Shown: positions 8,172 through 15,574, counted from the stretch's first letter. The stretch: 38,059 nucleotides of DNA from Comamonas terrae (GCF_001544075.1 NZ_BCNT01000028.1:1-38059); one strand, 5' to 3'. The notes: generated from the letters alone by a model not told the origin. A program made the numbers and translations.

Positions 8172-8618
8172 ATGAAAGCTCTCTCCACCCTGGCCCTGGC
8201 CGCCGTGGTCGCCACCGCGACCCTGCCTGCCTCGGCTCAGTTCGCCAAGCCCGAAGATGCGATCAAGTACCGCCAGAGCGCGCTGAGCGTGCTGGGCACG
8301 CATTTCGGCCGCCTGGGCGCCATGGCCAACGGCAAGCTGGCTTTCGATGCCAAGGCCGCGCAGGAGAGCGCCGAGATCGTGGCCTTCATGTCCAAGCTGC
8401 CCTGGGCCGGCTTCGCGGCCGGTACCGAAGGCGGCAAGGCCAAGCCCGAGGTCTGGAAGGAGCAGGCCAAGTTCCACGACCTGTCGGACAAGATGCAGGC
8501 CGAAGTGGTCAAGCTCAATGCCGCGGCCAAGACGGGCAATCTCGACAGCCTCAAGGCCGCCTTCGGCCCGGCGGCCAACAGCTGCAAGAGCTGCCACGAC
8601 AGCTTCCGCAACCGCTGA
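8172..8618 (+). CDS. Cytochrome c' (periplasmic)
   Basis: A four-helix-bundle, high-spin haem c protein; in relatives it binds NO and protects against nitrosative stress. The 148-residue precursor begins MKALSTLALAAVVATATLPA, a signal peptide with likely cleavage at ASA-QF. The single haem motif CKSCH lies at residues 138-142 near the C-terminus, the hallmark of cytochrome c'. An Arg-type N-terminal helix segment (KYRQSALSVLGTHFGRLG) supplies the distal side. AGGAAG precedes the ATG. It is divergent from cytochrome b561 and followed at once by a terminator. Confidence 0.95.
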   Translation: MKALSTLALAAVVATATLPASAQFAKPEDAIKYRQSALSVLGTHFGRLGAMANGKLAFDAKAAQESAEIVAFMSKLPWAGFAAGTEGGKAKPEVWKEQAKFHDLSDKMQAEVVKLNAAAKTGNLDSLKAAFGPAANSCKSCHDSFRNR

Positions 8619-8633
8619 TCGGCGATCGCCCAC

Positions 8634-8663
8634 AAAAAAACCGGCTGCACGCCGGTTTTTTGT
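8634..8663. terminator. Terminator after cytochrome c'
   Basis: AAAAAACCGGC (8635-8645), loop TGCAC, GCCGGTTTTTT (8651-8661). It lies 16 bp after the stop. The A-run and T-run on the two sides would allow function in both directions, though the tlpA-like gene ends 110 bp away. Confidence 0.92.
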
Positions 8664-8680
8664 TGTTGCTTTCAATTCTG

Positions 8681-8759
8681 TAGCCGCCTGCGCTTGATAA
8701 GCCGATTCATCAAGCTGTATTGGGCTTGAAAAGCAGGAGGGCCATGCGCTGGCAGCTAT
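8681..8759 (+). repeat. Dispersed intergenic repeat, family B, copy 1
   Basis: Shares in the same order with the copy at 24540-24618: TAGC....GCGCTTG (8681-8696), a T-rich middle, GAGGGCCATG (8737-8746) and GGCAGCTAT (8751-8759). It fills most of the gap between the cytochrome c' terminator and the TlpA-like stop codon. Confidence 0.6.
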
Positions 8760-8772
8760 GCTTTTGAAACCG

Positions 8773-9285
8773 TCAGACCGTGGCGGGCTCGGCCAGCAGC
8801 TTCTCGATCAGCTTGTGCAATTCGGCAAAGTCGGGCGCACCCACGTAGCTCTTCACGATTTCGCCGCGCTTGTTGACGATGAAGGTGGAGGGTGTGAGCT
8901 GCACGTCGCCCCAGGCCTTGGCCACCTGGCCCGTGTTGTCCAGCGCGACCTTGAACGGCAGCTTGCGCGACTCGACGAAGTTCACCACATAGCTGGGCGG
9001 ATCGTAGCTCATGGCCACGGCCAGGGTGTCGAAGCCCCGGTCCTTGTACTTCTGGTAGGTGTTGATGACCTCGGGCATTTCGCCCACGCAGGTGGTGCAG
9101 CTGGTGGCCCAGAAATTCACCAGCGTGACCTTGCCCTTGAAGTCGGTCGTGGTCTGCTGGCTGCCGTCGAGCAGCACGAAGGTGGACTGCGGCGCCGCCG
9201 ATTGCCCGGCGCCCGAATACACCCATGCGCCGACGCCCAAGACGGCGGCAGCCAGAACGCCTGCGATCCAATGTTTGCTTGCCAT
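8773..9285 (-). CDS. TlpA-like thioredoxin-fold protein (membrane-anchored)
   Basis: A predicted periplasmic thiol-disulfide oxidoreductase, of the kind that reduces apocytochrome c or other targets. The 170-residue product has an uncleaved or cleavable N-terminal helix (IAGVLAAAVLGVGAWVY), then a TlpA/AhpC-TSA fold with NFWATSCTTCVGEMPEV: cysteines 63 and 66 form a CTTC active site in place of the usual CGPC or CxPC. The cis-proline segment LTPSTFIV is present. Absence of proline in the CxxC is a departure that would tend to change its redox potential. Two inverted repeats lie upstream. Its closeness to cytochrome genes suggests, but does not prove, a role in haem protein maturation. Confidence 0.88.
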   Translation of the reverse strand: MASKHWIAGVLAAAVLGVGAWVYSGAGQSAAPQSTFVLLDGSQQTTTDFKGKVTLVNFWATSCTTCVGEMPEVINTYQKYKDRGFDTLAVAMSYDPPSYVVNFVESRKLPFKVALDNTGQVAKAWGDVQLTPSTFIVNKRGEIVKSYVGAPDFAELHKLIEKLLAEPATV

Positions 9286-9305
9286 AGCGATGAATTGTGC
9301 CTAAA

Positions 9306-9326
9306 TGGTCAGCACAGTGCTGACCA
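9306..9326. promoter_or_regulatory. 21-bp perfect palindrome upstream of the TlpA-like gene
   Basis: TGGTCAGCAC (9306-9315), one centre base, GTGCTGACCA (9317-9326). It ends 21 bp before the ATG at 9285, so it lies in the leader or core promoter. A repressor operator or an mRNA hairpin are both possible. The half-sites TGGTC and GACCA recall GntR/FadR-type boxes, but the spacing is wider. Confidence 0.55.
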
Positions 9327-9343
9327 GGGAAATGGGACCTCGC

Positions 9344-9369
9344 GCCAGGCAAAAAGTTCCTTGCCTGGC
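9344..9369. other. Second inverted repeat upstream of the TlpA-like gene
   Basis: GCCAGGCAA (9344-9352) and TTGCCTGGC (9361-9369) around an 8-base loop. No T-run follows on either strand, so it does not look like a terminator. It lies between the TlpA-like gene and the divergent lipoprotein gene. Confidence 0.5.
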
Positions 9370-9460
9370 ACCGGCTTAGCCGCGGCAGCAAACCAGACAC
9401 AGGGTGAACCCTAGGGCGGCGCGGGCGCGGCCTGCCATGTGCGCTAAGGATAATGCCTGC

Positions 9461-10039
9461 ATGAAGATGCCGGGACGAATGTGGGGACTCATGGGCGCCG
9501 CCATAGTGGCCTTGGCGGCCTGCAGCCCCACGCTGAATTGGCGCACGGTGCAGGTGCAGGGTGCGCCGCTGCAGGCCCTGCTGCCCTGCGATGCCCAGAC
9601 CGCGACACGCCCCGTGGAACTGGGGCTGGGCACGGTGCAGATGACCATGCAGGGCTGCGATGCCGACTACGCCACCTATGCGATCTCGCACTTCCTGGTG
9701 CGGCAGCCCGAGCGCGCGGCCGAAACCCTGTCGTACTGGCAGGCAGCCGTGCTGGGTCAGCTCAATCCCGCGCCGCAGGGCGAGCCCGCGCAAAGCGCCC
9801 GGCCCCTGCATGCCGCAGGCGACGGCACCTTCCGGCCTGCGGGCGCGCTGAACCTGCCGCAATCCCTGCGCACCACCTTCGAAGGCGTGGGGCCCCAGGG
9901 CTGGAAGCTCACCGGCCATGCCGTGTGGTTTGCGAGCCTGGAGCCCGAGGGCGTGCGCGTCTACCACGCAGTCATCTATGCCGACAAGCCGCGCCCCCAG
10001 GCTGCGGACACCTTTTTTGCGGGGCTGAAGCTGCAATAG
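9461..10039 (+). CDS. Predicted outer-membrane or periplasmic lipoprotein
   Basis: Function not recognised. The 192-residue product starts MKMPGRMWGLMGAAIVALAA and carries a lipobox (VALAAC-S), so it should be lipidated at that Cys and held in the envelope. The mature part has a few conserved-looking aromatic stretches (LSYWQAAVLGQL, LTGHAVWFASLEPEGVRVYH) and two more cysteines near LLPC and QGC that could form a disulfide. An in-frame ATG at 9404 is less likely: AAGGA sits before the chosen start, and the extra residues would spoil the signal peptide. It lies 78 bp before the PTS genes on the same strand, but no functional link is evident. Confidence 0.8.
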   Translation: MKMPGRMWGLMGAAIVALAACSPTLNWRTVQVQGAPLQALLPCDAQTATRPVELGLGTVQMTMQGCDADYATYAISHFLVRQPERAAETLSYWQAAVLGQLNPAPQGEPAQSARPLHAAGDGTFRPAGALNLPQSLRTTFEGVGPQGWKLTGHAVWFASLEPEGVRVYHAVIYADKPRPQAADTFFAGLKLQ

Positions 10040-10117
10040 GTTTTTCCCTCTCCCACCCCGGGGCCTGGTCGGCTCTTGCCGCCGGCGCGCCATAATTTGC
10101 CATAGAACTGTGACTTC

Positions 10118-10573
10118 ATGACCACGCGCATTCTTCTGCTCACCCACGCCCCGCTGGCGCATGCGCTGCGCGAATGCGCATTGCATGTGTTTGCCGACAG
10201 CGCCGACGATGTGCTGGCCCTGGACGTGCCCGCGCACGAGGCGCCGGAAGCCACGCTGTCCCGGGCGCGGGAGCTGCTGCATGCGCATGGCGGCCTGGAC
10301 CTGCCCACGCTGGTGCTCACCGACCTGTTCGGTGCCACACCCTGCAACGTGGCGCTGCGCCTGGTGGCCCCGCTGCCCGCGCGGCTGGTGGCGGGCGTCA
10401 ACCTGCCCATGCTGCTGCGCTCCATAGGCTATCGCCACGAAGCGCTGGATGCGCTGGTGGCGCGCGCCATGGTGGGCGGCAGCCAGGGGGTCATGCAAGT
10501 GGGCAACAGCACTCCACAAAACCAAAGCGCACGACCTTCCCATGATCAAGACCAACATCACCATCAGCAATAA
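10118..10573 (+). CDS. PTS EIIA component, mannose/fructose family
   Basis: A cytoplasmic phosphocarrier of the phosphotransferase system. The 151-residue product begins MTTRILLLTHAPLAHALRE, with the phospho-accepting His at residue 10, and has TLVLTDLFGATPCNVALRLV near residue 68, both signatures of EIIA-Man. No EIIB, EIIC or EIID genes are near. In betaproteobacteria this EIIA-HPr-EI set is commonly regulatory rather than a sugar transporter. The C-terminus is a polar, histidine-rich tail (SHDQDQHHHQQ) unlike the domain core, and its coding sequence overlaps the HPr gene by 32 bp. That tail may be lineage-specific read-through coding. Confidence 0.93.
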   Translation: MTTRILLLTHAPLAHALRECALHVFADSADDVLALDVPAHEAPEATLSRARELLHAHGGLDLPTLVLTDLFGATPCNVALRLVAPLPARLVAGVNLPMLLRSIGYRHEALDALVARAMVGGSQGVMQVGNSTPQNQSARPSHDQDQHHHQQ

Positions 10574-10811
10574 ACTGGGCCTGCACGCCCGCGCCTCCGC
10601 CAAGCTCACCAAGCTGGCCGGCAGCTTCCCCTGCGACGTATGGATGACCAAGGGCGAGCGCCGCATCAATGCCAAGAGCATCATGGGCGTGATGATGCTG
10701 GCTGCGGGCGTGGGCTCCGAAGTGGTGCTGGAAACCGACGGCGAGCAGGAGCAGCAGGCCATGGACGCCCTGGTGGCGCTGATCAACGACAAGTTCGGCG
10801 AGGGCCAGTAA
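10542..10811 (+). CDS. ptsH: PTS phosphocarrier HPr
   Basis: HPr passes phosphate from enzyme I to EIIA proteins. The 89-residue product has the active site KLGLHARASAKL with His15, and the regulatory site INAKSIMGVMML with Ser46, the residue that HPr kinase (HprK) phosphorylates where present. The length is typical. The ATG lies inside the end of the EIIA gene in another frame, so translation is probably coupled. A 177-bp spacer separates it from the enzyme I gene. Confidence 0.96.
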   Translation: MIKTNITISNKLGLHARASAKLTKLAGSFPCDVWMTKGERRINAKSIMGVMMLAAGVGSEVVLETDGEQEQQAMDALVALINDKFGEGQ

Positions 10812-10988
10812 GCGCGGCCGCCCGGCCGGTACGGGCAGTGCGCCCGCAGGGCCTGCGGCCCGGCAACAGACAACGCGGCAAACACAAGTACGCTTCATGC
10901 GGGGCAGGCACAGGCAGGGCACCTTTCACCGGAGGCCATGGCGGTGCATCCTGGCCGGCATGGGCTCCAACAACAAAAGGCAGTCGCT

Positions 10989-12731
10989 ATGACATTTGCA
11001 ATCCACGGCCTGGCCGTTTCCCGGGGTATTGCGATTGGGCGTGCGGTGGTCGTGGCCTCCAGTCGCATGGAGGTGGTGCACTACTTCATCCGCCCCGAGC
11101 AGATCGAATCCGAGATCGAGCGCGCGCGCTCGGCGCGCAACGCGGTCATCGACGAGTTGCGCCGCCTGCAGGAAGACATGCCCAAGGATGCGCCGGGCGA
11201 GCTCGACGCCCTGCTCGACGTGCACCTGATGCTGCTGCAGGACGAGGCGCTGGCCGAGGCCATACGCCACTGGATCTCCGACCGTCTCTACAACGCCGAG
11301 TGGGCGCTGACCACGCAGCTGGAAATCGTCTCGCGCCAGTTCGACGAGATGGACGACGAGTACCTGCGCGAGCGCAAGGCCGACCTGGAGCAGGTGGTCG
11401 AGCGCATCCTGTGGCACATGAAAGGCGCGGCCAGCCCCGTTGCCGCGCCCGTGGCCGCCAGGGCCGGCACGGGTGCGGACGGCGCGGCGGACACGCCGCT
11501 GGTGCTGGTGGCGCAGGACCTGTCGCCGGCCGACATGCTGCAGTTCAAGAGCAAGGTGTTCGCGGGCTTCGTCACCGCCGTGGGCGGCAAGACCAGCCAC
11601 ACGGCCATCGTCGCGCGCAGCATGGACATTCCGGCCGTGGTGGGGGCGCGCGCGGCCAGCCAGCTGATCCGCCAGGACGACTGGATCATCATCGACGGCA
11701 ACGAAGGCGTGGTCATCGTCGATCCCACGCCCATGATCCTGGCCGAATACGGCTTCCGGCAGCGCCAGAGCGAACTCGAGCGCGAGCGGCTCTCGCGCCT
11801 GCGCTACACGCCTTCGATCACGCTGGACGGCCAGAAGGTCGAGCTGCTGGCCAATATCGAGCAGCCCGGCGACGGCCCGGCAGCCGTGCGGGCCGGCGCC
11901 GTGGGCGTGGGGCTGTTCCGCACCGAATTCCTGTTCATGGGGCGCAGCGGCAACCTGCCCGGCGAGGAGGAACAGTACCGCGCCTACCGCGAGGCCATCG
12001 ACGGCATGCAGGGCATGCCCGTCACCATCCGCACGCTGGATGTGGGCGCCGACAAGCCGCTGGACAAGGCGCAGCCCAAGGACTACTACCTCAATCCTGC
12101 GCTGGGCCTGCGGGCCATCCGCTGGAGCCTTGCCGACACGGCCATGTTCCGCACCCAGCTGCGCGCCATTTTGCGCGCGGCGGCGCACGGGCAGATCCAC
12201 CTGCTGTTTCCCATGCTGGCGCACCGCAGCGAGATCGAGCAGACCCTGGCCCAACTGCACCAGGCGCAAGGCGAGCTCGATGCGCGTGGCGTGGCCTACG
12301 GCAAGGTCAAGATCGGCGCCATGATCGAGATACCGGCGGCGGCGCTGACGGTGCGTACCTTCCTGCGGTATTTCGACTTCCTGTCCATCGGCACGAACGA
12401 CCTGATCCAGTACACGCTGGCCATCGACCGCGCCGACGAGGCCGTGGCCCATCTGTACGATCCGTTGCATCCGGCCGTGCTGCGCCTGATTGCCGAGGTC
12501 ATCGCGGCGGCCGATGCGGCGGGCAAGAGCGTCAGCGTCTGCGGCGAAATGGCCGGCGATGCCGGCATGACCCGGCTTCTGCTGGGCCTGGGGCTGCGCA
12601 GCTTTTCCATGCATCCGGCGCAGATCCTCGCGATCAAGCAGGAAATCCTGCGCGCCGATACCGGCAAGCTCAGGCCCTGGGCGCAGGCCGTCGTCAACAG
12701 CGACAGCCCGGGCGAGCTGCTGGCGCCCTGA
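10989..12731 (+). CDS. ptsI: PTS enzyme I (PEP-protein phosphotransferase)
   Basis: Enzyme I takes phosphate from phosphoenolpyruvate and hands it to HPr. The 580-residue product starts MTFAIHGLAVSRGIAIG; an in-frame ATG at 10938 would add 17 unconserved residues. The phospho-histidine motif GGKTSHTAIVAR places His at 204. The PEP-binding barrel has GVGLFRTEFLFM near residue 305, and the catalytic cysteine is 518 in SVCGEMAGD. A Pro/Ala-rich insert (residues 148-168) ahead of the phospho-His domain core accounts for part of the slight length excess over E. coli EI (575). It is the third gene of the PTS cluster. No clear terminator follows. Confidence 0.97.
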   Translation: MTFAIHGLAVSRGIAIGRAVVVASSRMEVVHYFIRPEQIESEIERARSARNAVIDELRRLQEDMPKDAPGELDALLDVHLMLLQDEALAEAIRHWISDRLYNAEWALTTQLEIVSRQFDEMDDEYLRERKADLEQVVERILWHMKGAASPVAAPVAARAGTGADGAADTPLVLVAQDLSPADMLQFKSKVFAGFVTAVGGKTSHTAIVARSMDIPAVVGARAASQLIRQDDWIIIDGNEGVVIVDPTPMILAEYGFRQRQSELERERLSRLRYTPSITLDGQKVELLANIEQPGDGPAAVRAGAVGVGLFRTEFLFMGRSGNLPGEEEQYRAYREAIDGMQGMPVTIRTLDVGADKPLDKAQPKDYYLNPALGLRAIRWSLADTAMFRTQLRAILRAAAHGQIHLLFPMLAHRSEIEQTLAQLHQAQGELDARGVAYGKVKIGAMIEIPAAALTVRTFLRYFDFLSIGTNDLIQYTLAIDRADEAVAHLYDPLHPAVLRLIAEVIAAADAAGKSVSVCGEMAGDAGMTRLLLGLGLRSFSMHPAQILAIKQEILRADTGKLRPWAQAVVNSDSPGELLAP

Positions 12732-12845
12732 CCGCCGGCCGGCGTGGCCCCGGCGGGCCCGCAGCAGGGCGTAAGCCTTGAGCCGGAGTTCCTGTGCCGA
12801 TGCTGTCTTGCAGGCCGGGTGCAATGCCGCAACGCCATGACCGTT

Positions 12846-12867
12846 GCTGCGGCAGATCGGCCGCAGC
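12846..12867. other. Isolated hairpin downstream of ptsI
   Basis: GCTGCGGC (12846-12853) and GCCGCAGC (12860-12867) around a 6-base loop, with no T-run. It is the only clear structure between the ptsI stop and the Fur-box-like promoter (12732-13027). I see no credible gene in that stretch on either strand. Confidence 0.4.
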
Positions 12868-13027
12868 TGTATGCATGCTCCGCCGCGACGACTTGCATGG
12901 AGCCGCTTCAACCAGGCCTGGCTGGTGGCAATGCTTCCGATGCCGCGCTGCATGCCGGAGGCAACGCCCGGGAAACCGTCCGCAAACAGCCTTTTACAGA
13001 TTTCTTTGGCATCGAATCGAGAATTAA

Positions 13028-13057
13028 TTGATATTGATTCTCATTTGGTGTTAAGAT
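13028..13057 (+). promoter_or_regulatory. Fur-box-like, sigma-70-type promoter without an evident gene
   Basis: TTGATA (13028-13033) and TAAGAT (13052-13057), 18 bp apart, match the -35 consensus at five of six and the -10 at four of six. Between them lies GATATTGATTCTCATTT (13030-13046), which matches most positions of the Fur consensus GATAATGATAATCATTATC. A repressor bound there would block RNA polymerase. The predicted start is near 13064, and about 320 bp remain before the convergent lipA stop. No recognised protein is encoded, so the product may be a small RNA or a small peptide. Confidence 0.6.
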
Positions 13058-13063
13058 CCGTTC

Positions 13064-13317
13064 CAGCTTGCAGCGCAACAGAACTCTGGTGGGGTCCACG
13101 CGCTGCACGGCTCAGTTTCATCGTGGGGCGACTCGTCAGGCCGGTTCAGCCTGCAGTCGTTTTTGCCAGCCAGCGGTTTGCCGGTTAGCCAGGCTTTTTT
13201 TGCGACGGAACAGGAGCAGCATGCTTTGCATAGCGGCTGACGCTGGAACTGCAAGGCATTCAGGGCATAAATGATTCAGGATGACGGCAGGGCCTGCGCA
13301 AGCAGCTCTGCTTTTTT
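13064..13317 (+). ncRNA. Candidate iron-regulated transcript or small RNA
   Basis: This is inferred from the promoter at 13028-13057. Two U-tracts could end it: T7 at 13195-13201, after AGCCTG...CAGGCT with a long loop (about 138 nt of RNA), and T6 at 13312-13317 after the hairpin AAGCA-GCTC-TGCTT (about 254 nt). It contains a 17-codon frame at 13221-13274 starting MLCIAADAG behind AGGAG, which may be chance. Translation of longer frames gives nothing familiar. RyhB- or NrrF-like roles are speculation. Confidence 0.35.
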
Positions 13318-13320
13318 ATT
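13300..13320 (+). terminator. Weak terminator, plus strand
   Basis: AAGCA (13300-13304), loop GCTC, TGCTT (13309-13313), then T-rich sequence. The stem is short but the T-run is good. It would end a transcript from the Fur-type promoter just before the convergent lipA terminator. Confidence 0.5.
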
Positions 13321-13341
13321 GCCTTCGCTGGCTTGCCCATG

Positions 13342-13365
13342 AAAAAAGCCCGCGGCAGCGGGCTT
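13342..13365 (-). terminator. Terminator of the ybeD-lipB-lipA operon
   Basis: On the minus strand AAGCCCGC and GCGGGCTT (13346-13353 with 13358-13365) pair around a 4-base loop and are followed by a U-run (A-run 13342-13347 on the plus strand). It lies 25 bp after the lipA stop. Confidence 0.88.
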
Positions 13366-13389
13366 GGTGTGCGGGGCGCTGGGCGGCAA

Positions 13390-14370
13390 TCAGACGCCGG
13401 CGGCATGCGCCTGCTGGTCCGCGTGGTAGCTGGAGCGCACCATGGCGCCCACGGCGGCGTGCGTGAAGCCCATCTTGTAGGCTTCTTCCTCGAACATCTT
13501 GAACGTGTCCGGGTGCACATAGCGGCGCACGGGCAGGTGGCTGTTGGTCGGCGCCAGGTACTGGCCGATGGTCAGCATGTCGATGTCGTGCGCGCGCATG
13601 TCGCGCATCACCTGCAGGATTTCCTCGTCGGTCTCGCCCAGGCCCACCATCAGGCCGCTCTTGGTCGGCACGCCGGGGTGCAGCGCCTTGAACTTCTTGA
13701 GCAGGTTCAGCGAGAACTGGTAATCCGAGCCGGGGCGCGCCTCCTTGTACAGGCGCGGAATCGTCTCGAGGTTGTGGTTCATCACATCGGGCGGCGCGGC
13801 CTTGAGGATCTCGAGCGCGCGGTCGTCGCGGCCGCGGAAGTCGGGCACCAGGATCTCGATCTGGGTCTGGGGCGACAGCTCGCGGATGTTCCTGATGCAC
13901 TCCACGAAGTGGCCCGAACCGCCGTCGCGCAGGTCATCGCGGTCCACGCTGGTGATCACCACATATTTCAGGCGCAGCTGGGCGATGGTCTTGGCCAGGT
14001 TCAGCGGCTCGTCCGCGTCCAGCGGATCGGGGCGGCCGTGGCCCACGTCGCAGAACGGGCAGCGGCGCGTGCACTTGTCGCCCATGATCATGAAGGTGGC
14101 CGTGCCCTTGCCGAAGCATTCGCCGATGTTGGGGCAGGAGGCTTCCTCGCAGACCGTGTGCAGCTTGTTCTCGCGCAGGATGTCCTTGATCTCGTAGAAG
14201 CGCGTGGTGGGCGATCCTGCCTTCACGCGGATCCACTCGGGCTTCTTCAGCACCTCGGCCTGCTCCACCTTCACGGGAATGCGCGAGAGCTTGGCCGCCG
14301 CCTTCTGCTTGGCCAGCGGGTTGTAATCGGCTTGGGACTGCGCTTCGCGCACGACTTCATTGGTACTCAT
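13390..14370 (-). CDS. lipA: Lipoyl synthase (radical SAM)
   Basis: Inserts two sulfur atoms into protein-bound octanoyl groups, completing lipoyl cofactors of pyruvate and 2-oxoglutarate dehydrogenases and the glycine cleavage system. The 326-residue product has both iron-sulfur sites: the auxiliary cluster [12 protein letters not shown] (Cys 74, 79, 85) and the radical SAM CxxxCxxC in [12 protein letters not shown] (Cys 100, 104, 107). [20 protein letters not shown] is the SAM-binding strand. The start [11 protein letters not shown] was chosen; a longer in-frame start at 14430 would add 20 unlike residues. lipB lies upstream, with a family A repeat between the two. Confidence 0.97.
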   Translation of the reverse strand: MSTNEVVREAQSQADYNPLAKQKAAAKLSRIPVKVEQAEVLKKPEWIRVKAGSPTTRFYEIKDILRENKLHTVCEEASCPNIGECFGKGTATFMIMGDKCTRRCPFCDVGHGRPDPLDADEPLNLAKTIAQLRLKYVVITSVDRDDLRDGGSGHFVECIRNIRELSPQTQIEILVPDFRGRDDRALEILKAAPPDVMNHNLETIPRLYKEARPGSDYQFSLNLLKKFKALHPGVPTKSGLMVGLGETDEEILQVMRDMRAHDIDMLTIGQYLAPTNSHLPVRRYVHPDTFKMFEEEAYKMGFTHAAVGAMVRSSYHADQQAHAAGV

Positions 14371-14433
14371 GATTTCTCGCTTCAATCTTTCAATGCGCTT
14401 TGCGCGACCCACGACGCACGAAACCGGCAAAGC

Positions 14434-14520
14434 CTGAGCCCGGAGGCGCCGGGCAAGGAGCGCCCCGCAGCGATGGGCTGCCCCCTCAAGAGGAAGCTGC
14501 GTAGCGGCTCAGGGCCCTGC
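14434..14520 (-). repeat. Dispersed intergenic repeat, family A, copy 2 (inverted)
   Basis: Read on the minus strand it runs CCCTGAGCCGCTACGCAG, CTTCCTCTTGAGGGGG, CGCTGCGGGGCGCTCC and TTGCCCGGCG, the same block order as the copies at 6540 and 22653. It lies between the lipB stop and the lipA start, inside a transcription unit. Confidence 0.75.
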
Positions 14521-14525
14521 CAATT

Positions 14526-15257
14526 TCATGGGGAGAGCCGCGCTTGCAGCTGTCGGCCGAGCACATGCGCGGCCTCGTCCCAGGTTGTCTGTACGCCGAT
14601 TGTAGAAAGATCCACCGTTTCCAGTCCTGCGTATCCGCAAGGATTGATTCGCGAATAGGGTTCCAAATCCATGCAGACATTGAGGGCCACTCCGTGGTAG
14701 GTGCAATGGCGGCTGACCTTGATGCCCAGCGCCGCGATCTTGCCCAGGCCCTCGAAATGCGGCTCGGGCGCGGCGCTGCCGGGCTCCCGGTGCTGCGGGC
14801 GCTGCTCCAGCACGGCGTGGCTGCGCGGATCGGCCAGGCGCACATAGATGCCGGGCGCGCCGGCCACGCGATGCCCCGTCACGCCGAAATACTCGAGCGT
14901 GCGGATCACGGCATCCTCGAGGCGGTACACGTATTCCTTGACGAAATAGCCCATGCGCTGCAGGTCCAGCAGCGGATAGGCCACGACCTGCCCGGGGCCG
15001 TGGTAGGTGACCTGGCCGCCGCGGTTGGTGGCCACCACGGGAATGTCGCCCGGACTCAGCACATGATCGCTTTTGCCTGCCAGCCCTTGCGTGAAGTGCG
15101 GTGAGTGCTCGCAAACCCATAGCTCGTCGCGCGTGCCGGCATCGCGCGTGCGCGTGAACTCCTGCATGGCCGCCACGGTGGCTTCGTAGCCCGTGCGGCC
15201 CAGGATGCGCAGATCCATGGGCGCGGCGATCGCCTGCGCCATGGCCGCAGCGCTCAC
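14526..15257 (-). CDS. lipB: Octanoyl-ACP:protein octanoyltransferase
   Basis: Transfers octanoate from acyl carrier protein to lipoyl domains, the step before LipA. The 243-residue product has the signature [20 protein letters not shown] near residue 78, the catalytic Lys180 in AALGIKVSR and Cys207 in [11 protein letters not shown] proline/charged insert of about 25-30 residues (143-170, [20 protein letters not shown] and following) lies just before the catalytic Lys segment and is absent from E. coli LipB. GTG at 15257 overlaps the ybeD stop as GTGA. A later ATG at 15242 is a possible alternative start. Confidence 0.95.
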   Translation of the reverse strand: MSAAAMAQAIAAPMDLRILGRTGYEATVAAMQEFTRTRDAGTRDELWVCEHSPHFTQGLAGKSDHVLSPGDIPVVATNRGGQVTYHGPGQVVAYPLLDLQRMGYFVKEYVYRLEDAVIRTLEYFGVTGHRVAGAPGIYVRLADPRSHAVLEQRPQHREPGSAAPEPHFEGLGKIAALGIKVSRHCTYHGVALNVCMDLEPYSRINPCGYAGLETVDLSTIGVQTTWDEAAHVLGRQLQARLSP

Positions 15258-15574
15258 AGCACCACCTTGACCATGGGGTGCGAGGTAAAGGCGCGGTACA
15301 GATTGTCCAGCTGTTCGCGGCTGGTGGCCGTCACGGTCACTGTCACGCCCAGGTACTTGCCGGTGCTGCTGGGGCGCAGTTCCACCGTGCTGGCGTCGAA
15401 GCCGGGGTCGAACTGCTCGGCGATCTTGGTGATCTCGTGCACCAGGTGCTCGTTGTGCTCACCCATCACCTTGATGGGGAACTGGGATGGATATTCGATC
15501 AGCGAGTCCTTGCGCGGATCTTCCGCTGCCTCGGATGCGGCTGTCGGAGAGGTGGGAGGGGTTGTGTCGCTCAT
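15254..15574 (-). CDS. YbeD/DUF493 family protein
   Basis: A small cytoplasmic ferredoxin-like-fold protein of uncertain function, in many proteobacteria encoded just upstream of lipB and so suspected of a role in lipoate metabolism. The 106-residue product has an acidic, Thr/Ser/Pro-rich N-terminus, then [20 protein letters not shown] and [20 protein letters not shown], and the typical ending [12 protein letters not shown]. The start MSDTTPP was chosen; the frame upstream is open but not protein-like. It overlaps lipB by four bases and is the first gene of the operon. Confidence 0.9.
   Translation of the reverse strand: MSDTTPPTSPTAASEAAEDPRKDSLIEYPSQFPIKVMGEHNEHLVHEITKIAEQFDPGFDASTVELRPSSTGKYLGVTVTVTATSREQLDNLYRAFTSHPMVKVVL

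Noticed and set aside
8756..10885. 709-codon minus-strand frame crossing the TlpA, lipoprotein and PTS genes
   Set aside because: It runs through several genes in other frames; only the true TlpA-like gene, in a different frame, has domain motifs.
10926..12953. 675-codon open frame opposite ptsI
   Set aside because: Shadow of enzyme I, with Arg/His/Gln-rich translation and no motif.
13068..13274. 68-codon frame downstream of the Fur-type promoter
   Set aside because: No family resemblance, no ribosome site at its ATG, and Arg/Cys-rich composition typical of chance frames. Kept only as part of the candidate transcript.
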